Shown: positions 13,411 to 21,964 of the stretch, piece by piece
Numbering within the stretch: the first letter of the stretch is position 1
How the letters are laid out: the number at the start of each line of letters is the position of its first letter
Assembly (NCBI RefSeq): GCF_004027225.2
Contig: NC_044282.2
Location: 44,360,576 to 44,424,575, forward strand
DNA: 64,000 bases
DNA from: Strigops habroptila
Taxonomy: Eukaryota > Chordata > Aves > Psittaciformes > Psittacidae
Reading direction: 5' to 3'
Notes under the pieces: model-generated
What the model saw: only the letters and a program-made list of their open reading frames with translations
Told to the model about the DNA's origin: nothing
Database searches by the model: none
Translations under genes and position numbers: made by a program

Positions 13411-13471
13411 GTTCTGTTCTATTCCATTCCGTTCCATTCCATTCCGTTCTGTTCTATTCCATTCCATTCCC
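13411..13471. repeat. (TTCCR)n pentanucleotide microsatellite
   Basis: About 12 units of a five-base motif, mostly TTCCA with TTCCG and TTCTG/TTCTA variants, over 60 bp. It resembles (ATTCC)n satellite-type simple repeats. The unit variants alternate, so it is not a recent pure expansion. Confidence 0.88.
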
Positions 13472-13587
13472 TGCACTCACTATGAGTTGTATAATAATGA
13501 GACCATTATTTACCTGAAATGCCAAGGGGTTTTCAGCACCAAAACCACTCAAAGACACAAATCAGAAAGGTTACAGGTGGAAAGAGT

Positions 13588-13672
13588 ATTTTATTTATTT
13601 ATAAATAAACTTATTTTATCTTAGTTTAGTTTAATTAATTTTAGTCTAGTTTAGTTTAGATTCTATTTTCTT
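13588..13672. repeat. AT-rich tract with (TTTAG)n pentamers
   Basis: A run of TTTA units containing a small palindrome (tttatttataaataaa) passes into imperfect TTTAG / CTTAG pentamers up to about 13,672. This is the second pentamer repeat within 200 bp. Confidence 0.75.
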
Positions 13673-14164
13673 TTTCTAAATCAGAGCTGATGCTCACAAG
13701 CACTAACACAATGCACACGCGTAGCCAGCAGCAGCAGGCTGACATATCCTTCAGTTTAGCTTGAAAAAACGTCCCTTGCAGCCTGACAAAGGAAAGCCAG
13801 GCAGGAGCGGTGCCGTGGTCGTGCGAGAGCAGTGCAAGAACCCAGCCAGAATGGGCCGCTGAAGACCTGACAAGGGGGGGTGCTCAGTGCTACAGAGGAC
13901 AAGCAGCAAGTCCCGGGACCATGCCAGGGCCACCCTGGGAGTCCAGAATCTGCCTCCTCCCAGATGTGGGGCACAAGGGCCACCTGCGTGGAGCACAAGC
14001 AGCCCCATCCAGAGGCTCTGCTTGGCTGCGGAGGAGGCAAAAAACCCCGGGGGCACTTGCTAGTCCACCCTGGGGGGAGAAAAGCCCTTCCCCCCCCAGC
14101 TGCAGGACACAAGGGGCCACCTTCGTGGTACATGAGCACCATGCGATAACCCAGAGCACCAGGA

Positions 14165-14335
14165 CCAGAGGAGCCCTGACAAGTGGTCGTGTCAGTGCTC
14201 AGAGGAAGTTAAAAAACCCCAGGTGACCAATGCCAATCTGCCTTGGGGGAAAATTCCTTCCTGACCCCAGCATTGGCGATTGGCTACCCCCTGAGCATGT
14301 GAGCAACACCTGCTCCTGGTCCACGGGCTGGTTAC
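14165..14335 (-). mobile_element. ancient CR1/L3-like LINE 3' UTR remnant (tentative)
   Basis: The plus-strand run 'aaaaccccag', 'ccaatctgcc', 'aaaattccttcctgacccc', 'ggcgattgg' and 'ctgagcatgtgagcaa' is, in that order, what I remember as the reverse complement of the 3' UTR of an old CR1-like LINE found across turtles, crocodiles and birds. Spacing is preserved over about 170 bp. The copy is diverged and non-coding. Confidence 0.45.
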
Positions 14336-15067
14336 GCCTCTAAGGGGACACTGGCACTGACTTTTCTGCCTCCACCTGGAGCCATCTCTGGGGCTTCCAA
14401 CAGCAGCAAAATGCCACTGGCCTGATCAACCCTGGGCCAAGAATCCTTCCTGTGCCTGGCACTGGAGCTCCAGAGCACTGGGGGAGGTCACTGGGCCATC
14501 TATGGATCCTATTTCTTATGGCTACTTCCACTATCTCCCCAGAAGATGAGGATGGCGAGATCCCCAAAGACTGAAGCAGGATTTCCATCCATCAGATAAG
14601 CTCAGCATGGCCCCTTCAGGAGCTGGAATTGCAGCAGAGAACCTCCAGCAGCTTCCTGCAGCTTCAAGTGTCCCCCTCTCAGTCCCTCCAAGTAATTCCA
14701 CTGGTGCCTCAAAGAATTTCTCTCGGATGCCATCAGGCTGCCAGCTCTGTCCTGGTGGCAGCGCCAAGCACTCTGGCAGTGGGACACAGGAGGATGCTGC
14801 CTTATACTGCCCCAGAGCACCGTGCTGCTGTGTTGGTGGGTGGTGGCACTATGACACAGGGTGATGGGGCCCCCGCAGCCCTGCCCAGCGCAGCCCTGCT
14901 GCTGCCCCTTCGCCCAGCATCCCTTGGAGAAAGACCTTTGGGGTACTGGCCCTGAGGCAGTGCCTGTGCCCAGGAGGCCCAAGGGGATGTCCCTGCCCAT
15001 GGCGGCCACACACTGGGCACCACTGCAGGGTGTCCCTGTAAATGAATCTGTATGTTCAGACTGTATC

Positions 15068-15073
15068 AATAAA
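15068..15073 (+). promoter_or_regulatory. candidate poly(A) signal AATAAA
   Basis: AATAAA ends the GC-rich block, followed 35-40 bp later by a TG-rich stretch (tttgactgtggcg) that could serve as the downstream element. A second AATAAA with similar context (ctcaataaagtgttttg) lies at about 15,425. Such hexamers are common by chance in AT-rich DNA. The position at the GC/AT boundary is the only reason for listing it. Confidence 0.3.
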
Positions 15074-15090
15074 GGCTTTTAACCACATAC

Positions 15091-16629
15091 AGTCATTTGA
15101 CTGTGGCGATCTCAGAGGTGAAAGAAAGGGGTTTTGGTTCCCTCTGCATGAACTTTGTAGAAACGTAGAGAGCATACAGGATTTCCTCACCATTCCTTAT
15201 CAATACACCAAGTAGCATTTGCTACTACGCTGCTTATGGTGAGGTCTTCTTCTTGGAAGGAAGAAGAATTTAAGAAATCTCTTCTGCATTTGTTACACTG
15301 GGTGTTTAGACATCTGCTTGTGTTTATTAATATTCATGCATCTAGTCTGGGGGTTTACCTCTTGTATTACTACTTGAATGCAACACTTCACTGACTGCTG
15401 CCTAATTCCATGTTCTTGATAGCTCAATAAAGTGTTTTGATCCCAATTCGGTTTAAACTGCGTGGACTGAGCAGCTTTTCCCTGCAACGCTCAGGAAAAA
15501 CAAGTAACTGACTCAGTTGTGTAGAACAGTTTTAAAACTCTCAGCTAAGTATCACGTGAGGGTACTGTATAGAGGGCAGAGATTGAGAGATTGGAAACAA
15601 ATCCCCTCAGCGCAGTTGTCCAAATCCTTGACATGCAGAATGACCGCTGGTCTCTCTCCCATAGGCTTATTTCTTGAGTGGTCTATCAGGAGGGAAAAGG
15701 GAAAGTCACTGAGTTTGTTACTGGAGATGTTGGTGTAGGCTGCAGAAGACAGCCTCAGCTGGGTTCCTATCTGAAATGAGAGAATTTTTGCGTCTGTCTG
15801 AACAAACTGTTCTTTTAGGCAAAACACCTCCGTTTTTTTTCACATACAATAGTAGAAAATGCTACTGCTTCTGCCCAGTTCTGGTAGAAAGTGAGCATAA
15901 TCACCTCTTGGATACAACAAGGAACGAACACTATACACAAACAGAAACACACCCTTCTTTATAGCTATATCATCTCTATATCTCTACATCTGTATCTACA
16001 TCTCTGCTCTCTCTCCCTATCTCCTGGGTTAGTGCAAATAAATCCTCACATCACAGCAGTACTGGTAAGTGCAATGGTGGGTGTGTGCTGAGGACACCAG
16101 TTTGAAACACCAGAGCTGCAGCAAAGGCAAAGGGAGACAAGCTGGAGGAAACTGCAGCCGCAGTGCTGTTGTAAAAGCTTTCATAAGTGAAGGCTTTTGG
16201 GAAGTGAAGGAAACAGGAGAAGCTGTGAAAGGACAGCTTAATGCCAGTTCACATGGTGTCCTGAGTTGGTACCAAAAGGGAAGGGTGGGCTCTAGAAGGA
16301 ATGGATCAAGCAACTGACCTCCCTAAGTGGGAGAAGAGCAGGACCATGGAGGAAAGGAGGCGATGGACCGAAATCTCTTCTGTGTTTTAATAAAACACAC
16401 TGCATGCTCAGTAAAGGGAATTACTGATGAGTTTTGTTCTCCTGGGCAAAGGACTGGTGTCCTTCAGCACAGGCTGGCACATCTATTCATGGGCCCCAAT
16501 GTCAGCCCTGTACCCATGGTCCTTTACAGAAAAATCTCTTTTCTAGTTTCACAGGTATATATCTGTTTATGTCAATAAATCAAATAACGGAAACTAACTG
16601 AAAACCCAAACTGCAGCTCTGCTCGCATA
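15091..16629. other. non-coding stretch without recognised genes
   Basis: About 1.5 kb of mixed composition between the GC-rich block and the inverted CR1. It holds a pyrimidine-rich imperfect repeat near 15,960-16,025 and nothing else I can name. Open frames at 15,552-15,827 (minus), 16,029-16,313 (minus) and 16,327-16,578 (plus) show no family resemblance. Confidence 0.45.
15960..16025. repeat. imperfect pyrimidine-rich (TCTATA/CATCTA)n tract
   Basis: A run of short TATCTCTA / CATCTGTA / CTCTCTC units over about 65 bp, giving strong purine/pyrimidine strand asymmetry. It is a simple repeat only. Confidence 0.6.
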
Positions 16630-16782
16630 ATCTATAGCCCCATCACAGAAGGCCACTAGATTGGTCAGGCAGGACTTCCTCTCAGTGAAGCCATGGTGGC
16701 TGTCACCAACCACCTCGTTGTTTTTCATGTGCCTCAGCATGCTTTCCAGGAGAACCTGCTCCAAGATTTTGCCAGGCACAGC
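16630..16782 (-). mobile_element. CR1 LINE, ORF2 reverse-transcriptase fragment in inverse orientation
   Basis: The minus strand reads [16 protein letters not shown] followed by [13 protein letters not shown] and [10 protein letters not shown]. This aligns with the start of the reverse-transcriptase domain of the 57.8-kb CR1 (about 60,815-60,970). Here the A-run after the RHMK codons has five A's and the frame is open. The larger copy has six A's and is shifted, so this fragment shows the ancestral frame. The fragment stops at 16,782, two bases before the exact 5' end of the plus-strand CR1 piece at 16,785. On its other side similarity ends at about 16,630 with no 3' UTR or octamers. Together with the next piece it fits one inverted retrotransposition product. 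Confidence 0.9.
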
Positions 16783-16784
16783 GG

Positions 16785-17150
16785 TGCCGAGGCGAGTATC
16801 CCCAGAGAGGACGCTTCAACCCCGGAGCGAGGTAAACCCCGCGTCCCGCAGGCTCAGCTCTGACCGCCGAGAGCCCCGCGGGAGCCTCGAGCCCCCGCCA
16901 GGCCTCGCCCAGGAGCCGCAGCCCCGCTGTCGCGCGCAGGGACTCACCGGGGGCGGCGCCGGGAGGGCGGCACCGCCCGAGCGGGGAGAACCCGCCCCGG
17001 GGAGCGCGGGAGCAGCGCAGGGCGCGACAGGTGGCGCCGGCAGCGAGGGCGGGCAGCGGGCGGGGAGCGCGCGGCTCGGGGTAGGGCCCGCTCCGGGAGC
17101 GCTGCTCCGGCGGCGGCAGTGGCGGCACCGGACAGAGCCGAGGGGAGGGG
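16785..17150 (+). promoter_or_regulatory. CR1 5' UTR, CpG-rich, presumed internal promoter
   Basis: About 365 bp that is very GC- and CpG-rich (blocks such as ggcggcgccgggagggcgg) in an otherwise AT-rich region. LINE 5' UTRs carry the element's own promoter, and the three copies in this window share the same first base, as expected for a fixed transcription start. Promoter function is inferred from family knowledge. No individual factor site was verified. Confidence 0.45.
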
Positions 17151-18019
17151 AGGCTGCGGCGCAGAGCTCGGGGTGCACAAAGTGCCTCCGCTGGTCTCTT
17201 GGGGCGAGGGTGCGCAATGGGCAGGGCTGCGCTCGGTGCGGCCTGGTGGAGGTCCTCCTGCAGCAGGGGCTGAGCTGCGGGACACTGTCAGCAGCTAAAA
17301 GATGTCAGGGAAGCTGAGGGAGCTAGTAACAAAAACAAACAACAAAAAAAGGAGGAAGAGGACAATTAACAGCAAGGGGCTTCCTCCAAATTCTGACATC
17401 CCCACGCAGAACCGCTTCGCAGTTCTGCAGGGGGCTAACAAGGAAACACCCACCGCACCAGATGAGCATCCTGCTGATGCACCAGTAAAGAGGCTCATTA
17501 CTGGTGCCTCCAGGAAAAAGCGATGGGTCATAGCAGTAGGTGACTCTACTTTGAAGAGCACAGAGGCACCCATCTGTCAGCCTGACCCAGCCTCGAGGGA
17601 TGTGTGTTGCCAGCCAAGGGCTCGGATCTGGGGTGTTGCAGAGGCGCTGCCTGGACTAAGTCCTGCCGACTATTACCGCCTTCTAGTGGTCCTTGTGGGT
17701 GCCAGTGATACTGACAGCAGTAACCAGGGAACCGTTAAGAAGGACTCCAGAGCCCTGGGAGAGGTGGCTGGGGGCTCAGACAGTTTTTTCTTTGATCCTC
17801 CAGGTCAAAGGGGAGGACCTTGAAAAGGCCAGGGGAATTTGGCAGGTTAATAAATGGTTAGAACGGTGGTGCCATAGTCAGGGGTTTGGCTATTTAGAAC
17901 ATGGGACTCAATTTGGGAGGCCAGGTCTACTGGAGGCTGGTGGAGCTGGTCCAACAAAGAGGGGGAAGAGCTGTTTTGGTAGGAGGCTTGCCAGGCTGGT
18001 CAAGGCAGCTTTAAACTAG
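17150..18019 (+). pseudogene. CR1 ORF1 remnant (zinc finger, basic region, esterase-like domain)
   Basis: ORF1 protein of CR1 binds element RNA. The first part (about 17,150-17,317) encodes two CxxC pairs with cysteine codons at 17,174, 17,183, 17,228 and 17,237, then stops in this frame. A second open frame from ATG 17,302 carries a lysine/arginine-rich stretch (KKRRKR) and the start of the GDSL-esterase-like domain (VGDSTLKSTE). It is interrupted by a frameshift near 17,780. The domain then continues in another frame to the TAG at 18,017-18,019. The coiled coil between finger and basic stretch is removed by the deletion at 17,318. Where the esterase family usually has GxND this copy reads GASD, and the C-terminal Asp-His motif is replaced by GGAGP. 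The protein is not functional here. Confidence 0.88.
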
Positions 18020-18124
18020 ATGTATGGGGGAGGGGGGCATCGATCCATCCCAACACTCCCGGTCAGTTGCCAGGACCTGTAATACAGGCTTGGAGTGATG
18101 TAGAGATATTTCAGCTGCTCCAGC

Positions 18125-19121
18125 CATTGGGTTGGCTTCATTTGGAGCTCGGCTCAGATGCCTCTATACAAATACCTGTAGTACGGGGAATAAACAAGAG
18201 GAATTAGAAATGTGTACATGGCTACAGGTATATGATATTGTTGGCATAACAGAAACATGGTGGGATGGCTCCTATGACTGCAGTGTCAGGATGGAAGGTT
18301 ACAGGCTGTTTAGAAAAGACAGGCCAGGCAGACGGGGAGGGGGTGTTGCTATTTATGTCAGTGATAGGCTGGAGAGTATGGAACTCTGTCTGGGGACGGG
18401 TGATGAGTTAACAGAGTGTTTGTGGGTCAGGATCAAAGGGAAAACAGCAATGGGGACATTACGGTGGGGATCTGTTACAGGCCGCCTGATCAAGAGGACT
18501 CTGTGGATGAAGCGCTCTACAGACAGATAGGAGCAGCCTCACGCTCGCAGGCCCTTGTCCTCATGGGGGACTTCAACCATCCTGACATCTGTTGGAGGGA
18601 CGGTACGGCCCGGCACAAGCAATCCAGGAGGTTCCTCGATTGTGTGAAGACAACTTCCTCTTGCAAGTAATAGAGGAGCCGACAAGGAGGGGTGCCATGC
18701 TTGACCTCGTGCTCACCAACAGGGAGGGACTGGTTGGAAATGTGACGCTCCAGGGCAGCCTTGACTGTAGTTATCACGAGATGGTCGAGTTCGAGATCTC
18801 AGGACAGTGAGAAGAGCATGCAGCAAGCTCACTGCCCTGGACTTCAAGAAAGCAGACTTCGGCCTCTTCGGGAACCTGCTCAGTAAGGTTCCATGGGATA
18901 AAGCCCTAGAGGGCAGGGGGTCCCAAGACTGCTGGTTGATATTCAAGGATCACCTGCTACAAACTCAAGAGTGTTGTGTCCTGACTAGAAGGAAATGCAG
19001 CAGGAGGGCCAGGAGACCTCCACGGATGGACAAGTAGCTGCTGAGGAAACTTAAAGGAGGAAAAAAGAAGCTTATAAAAGGTGGAAGCGAGGACAGGCAG
19101 CCTGGGAAGAATACAGGAATG
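18125..19121 (+). pseudogene. CR1 ORF2 endonuclease half, frameshifted and truncated
   Basis: Encodes the APE-type endonuclease of CR1, which nicks the target DNA. The frame from about 18,130 shows YTNTCS, GITETWWDG and RGGGVAIYVSDR, then shifts near 18,450 (one G fewer than in the 57.8-kb copy). It resumes with [13 protein letters not shown] and [12 protein letters not shown], and shifts again near 18,650 where another G is missing. The final catalytic Ser-Asp-His triplet reads SYH, so a key aspartate is lost. An in-frame TAG follows at about 19,036 (after RMDK). The reverse transcriptase is absent because the element ends at about 19,121. Useful detail: the segment around 18,325-18,365 preserves the frame that is broken in the larger copy at about 59,466. 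Confidence 0.9.
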
Positions 19122-21460
19122 CTTCCCAGATCAAATTCTTTCAATCCATGTGTTTAGGCACTTCAGAATTTCCCTAGCGGATATTAATAATGAAATTATT
19201 TCTACAAAGAATCTATTTTGATATTTTTTAGCTGTGGTTTTCCCAAAGCTTTCCTGGCACCTCCTACAATAAAGTACTGCATTCTTCCTGGTAACACAGA
19301 TCCTCCTTGTCTCTCCAAAGTCCTGATGCTTTTAGAAACTTGGCTTTTAAACAGTTTATGTGGCATTATGAACCATGCCTTTCTTTCTTATGCTGAACTT
19401 GATGCTGTATCAGCAATATTAGACAGCTTTATAAACACCTCTTTTTTAAAGCTGTTAATTATCTTTATTTATACTTACTTGATTTATGAACTGGAATTAC
19501 TTCATCTGAGTACTTTGGAGCAGAGTATCTACCTACTTCTAGCATCAAGTGGATCTTGGTTACCAGTCTGTTCTTGTGGCATACTACTAGACTTTAAAGA
19601 CCTGCACTTTTTATTGGCTTCCCAACTCACAAATTAAGCATTTCACCCAATCTTTTTCATCACGTCTACCCTTCCTCATTATCTAACTAGATGCATTAAC
19701 CAGCATTTCTTATTTGAAATAAAAACGTATTATTCTGACACTGTGGTTACTGTCTCCTAGCAACAGAACTTCTTCTTAACAAGGCTCTTGTTATTTTCAA
19801 GGGTCTGCCAGGAATACTTTAAATAGCCTTAATTTTCTGTATTGGTTCCCTAACTTAATCAATCCTCTTCTTTAGCAGTTTGATGATCTATGAAAATGTT
19901 ATATTATTATCATAACACCATGATAATTTGATCTCTAAAATACAATACCTTCAAATTTCTTTGTACTAATGTTTCATTTCAACATTGCACTTAAATGAAG
20001 AAAGTTCTTTTCTCACATATCCAGGATTTTCTGTTTATCCAGTTTTATGACCACGAGTACAGGTTTTCATAAGCATCTTTGTAAATTATTATAGTAGATC
20101 ACGGATCAGCATATCATAAAAAGAGAAGAGAGATTCATGTTGTACTAGTCCTTTTCAAATAAAACCAATGATCTTTCTGGCTTTGATCAAAACATAAAAA
20201 GTGGATGTTTAAAGGTAAGTGACAGTAGAAAAGAAAGGAAAGCACAAATATGAGAAAATAATGGCAAAACCCCTACTGAAATTACTTAGCAGTTTGTTCT
20301 AAATTCACCAGATATCTAAATAGCAAGTCTAAGGTAATAGGACACAATATAATTGGTATGTGATGGACTGTTTCTTTCTTGTAAAGTTTCTGTCTTCTTG
20401 TCTATTTAATAAAATTATACGTTCTCAGGGTAATTCTGGAAATCATGCAGAAACAAGTGCAATTTTACTTCTAAAGACAAATCATTCATTTGTGAGAAAT
20501 GAGTTTGGGAAGAATAATGAAGGTATTTATTACTTCCATAATTTTTAAAATTGGTCAAGGTGTTCTGATGTCCATGTTGTTGGTGACAATCTAAACTGGT
20601 AGCCAGTGTTGCAACCGTAGTCTGTAAAAGACTGAATATGCATCTTAAAGTTACGTATTTCATTAATACATAAATACCCAGTTGCAATGTCAATTTGCAA
20701 TTTGCAAGCTGTCTGGCTGAAAGTAGATCTTCACAGATGGACCTAAGGTATGTCAAAATGCTGAATGAGGCGTCTGAAGAGAAGAAAATAAACAGCTGGA
20801 GGAAAGAACTGAACTACCATGCAGCTCAAAGCGCACAGACTTCCCACAATGTTTCGAAGGGCAGCCTGTGGAGCGTCTGAATGATCAGGACATTTTACAA
20901 GGACAGTTTTCCTCCTTCCAGAAGTGAGAGAGTAAAGATGATAGCGATTCCTCTGGCAGTAACCTCCTTTGGTACCTCTGTTGCCTTACCAACCTGTGTT
21001 CCACTGATCCTGGAAGACTTTAGGCTGTTGAAGGAGAGGAATATCTGGAAAGTTAGGCCATAAATGTCTCTTTTCCCTCAAGAACAAGGAATTTGCTAAA
21101 TCTGTAAGGCTAGCTGTGGGTGAGCTAAAATGTTGGCAGGGGACTGAGAGGTAGGTTTTGGTTTGTGAAGTCCTGAAAAGTCTATCACGATAGAGGGAGT
21201 TTTATGCTTCAGTTGGTCCCATCTTTGTAAAATCTCAGTCTCTAAAGTAAGCCTGAGTGGGTAGCCAGGAAGTTTTTGATTCAGTAGAATAATTCAGGCA
21301 GAAACACTCTATAAGCGAGTCTCACAATATATATCCAATCACACTGAACCTTTTAAAGGTACTTTAAAACAAACAGACAGACCAAACAAAAACTAAAAAT
21401 AGCCCAGCTGCCCATCAATGAATACTAGCTGCCTAAGTAAGAGGCAAAAGGAATTTAAGA
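19122..21460. other. AT-rich non-coding stretch without recognised genes
   Basis: About 2.3 kb. The longest open frame (19,218-19,637, 139 codons, plus) is rich in Leu, Ile and Ser but has no motif I recognise. Another (20,415-20,756, minus) is also unremarkable. No repeat family identified. Confidence 0.45.
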
Positions 21461-21964
21461 TCACAGAATCACAGAATCATTAGGGTTGGAAGGGGTCTCT
21501 GGAGATCATCCAGTCCAACCCCCCTGCCAAGGCAGGGCCACCTAAAGCAGGTTACACAGGAACATGTCCAGGCAAGTTTTGAACATCTCCAGAGAGGGAG
21601 ACTCCACAACCTCCCTGGGCAGCCTGTTCAGTGCTCTGCCACCTTGAACGTAAAGAAGTTCCTCCTCATGTTGAGGTGAAACTTGCTGGTTTAGTTTGTG
21701 GGCATTGCTCCTCATCCTGTCACTGGGCACCACTGAAAAGAGTCTGGCACCATCCTCCTGGCACCCACCTTTGAGATATTTATACGTGTTAATGAGATCC
21801 CCTCTCAGTCTTCTCTCTAGACTAAACAGGCCCAGCTCCTGCAATCTCTCCTTATAAGAAAGATGCTCTAGCCCCCTGATCATCATTGTGGCCCTCCACT
21901 GGACCTTCTCCAGTAGCTCCTTGTCTGTCTTGTACCGAGGAGCCCAGAACTGGACACAGTATAG
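21461..21964 (-). mobile_element. CR1 LINE 3' end with ORF2 C-terminus
   Basis: In minus-strand order: the ORF2 C-terminal region ([17 protein letters not shown], then [18 protein letters not shown], then [20 protein letters not shown]), the 3' UTR, and two 3' octamers of the variant ATTCTGTG, seen on the plus strand as cacagaat at 21,462-21,477. The C-terminal region is open over about 130 codons up to the 3' UTR, with few visible breaks. The wording differs from the 57.8-kb family, with a second octamer type and different spacing, so this is another subfamily. It is 5'-truncated at about 21,964. Confidence 0.94.

Larger units (their letters stand above)
13740..15090. other. GC-rich block, possible non-coding terminal exon
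   Basis: About 1.35 kb clearly richer in G+C than its flanks. It contains partly repeated wording (cctgacaag...gtgctcagtgc at about 13,867 and ctgacaagtgg...tcagtgctcag at about 14,176; two 'aaaaaacccc' blocks near 14,038 and 14,211). It ends at an AATAAA signal at 15,068-15,073. Long open frames occur in several frames on both strands, as expected from few AT-rich stop codons, and none has a recognisable domain. Part of it (about 14,165-14,335) looks like an ancient LINE 3' UTR in reverse. It could be the 3' exon of a non-coding RNA or a 3' UTR built partly from old repeats, or simply a GC-rich repeat remnant. I cannot decide from sequence alone. Confidence 0.4.
16785..19121 (+). mobile_element. 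CR1 LINE: complete 5' end to endonuclease region, 3'-truncated
   Basis: Starts with the native CR1 5' terminus (TGCCGAGGCGAG) and follows the 57.8-kb copy through 5' UTR, ORF1 and the endonuclease half of ORF2. Similarity stops at about 19,121, at the point equivalent to about 60,265 in the larger copy. Loss of the 3' end with retention of the exact 5' end is the reverse of normal LINE truncation. Relative to the larger copy it lacks about 100 bp after 17,318, between two 'aagctgrg' direct repeats, consistent with microhomology deletion. ORF1 and ORF2 both carry frameshifts. The piece abuts an inverted reverse-transcriptase fragment at 16,630-16,782. Confidence 0.95.

Noticed and set aside
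13411-13672. Possible CRISPR-like or satellite array
   Set aside because: The units are five bases long without spacers. These are ordinary microsatellites, and the genome is eukaryotic.
13751-14226. Overlapping open frames of up to 138 codons on both strands
   Set aside because: GC-rich DNA has few stop codons, several frames are open at once, and none shows a known domain or coding bias. Part overlaps an old LINE 3' UTR.
14602-15069. 155-codon open frame on the minus strand
   Set aside because: Same GC-rich block. No recognisable motif, and competing open frames on the other strand.
16816-17285. Long open frames on the minus strand opposite the CR1 5' UTR
   Set aside because: They are shadows of a CpG-rich LINE 5' UTR and ORF1 and read arginine/alanine/proline-rich noise.
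19218-19637. 139-codon open frame on the plus strand
   Set aside because: No family resemblance and no clear splice sites. The length is within what a 64-kb window yields by chance.
20415-20756. 113-codon open frame on the minus strand
   Set aside because: No motif, no splice context, ordinary AT-rich composition.
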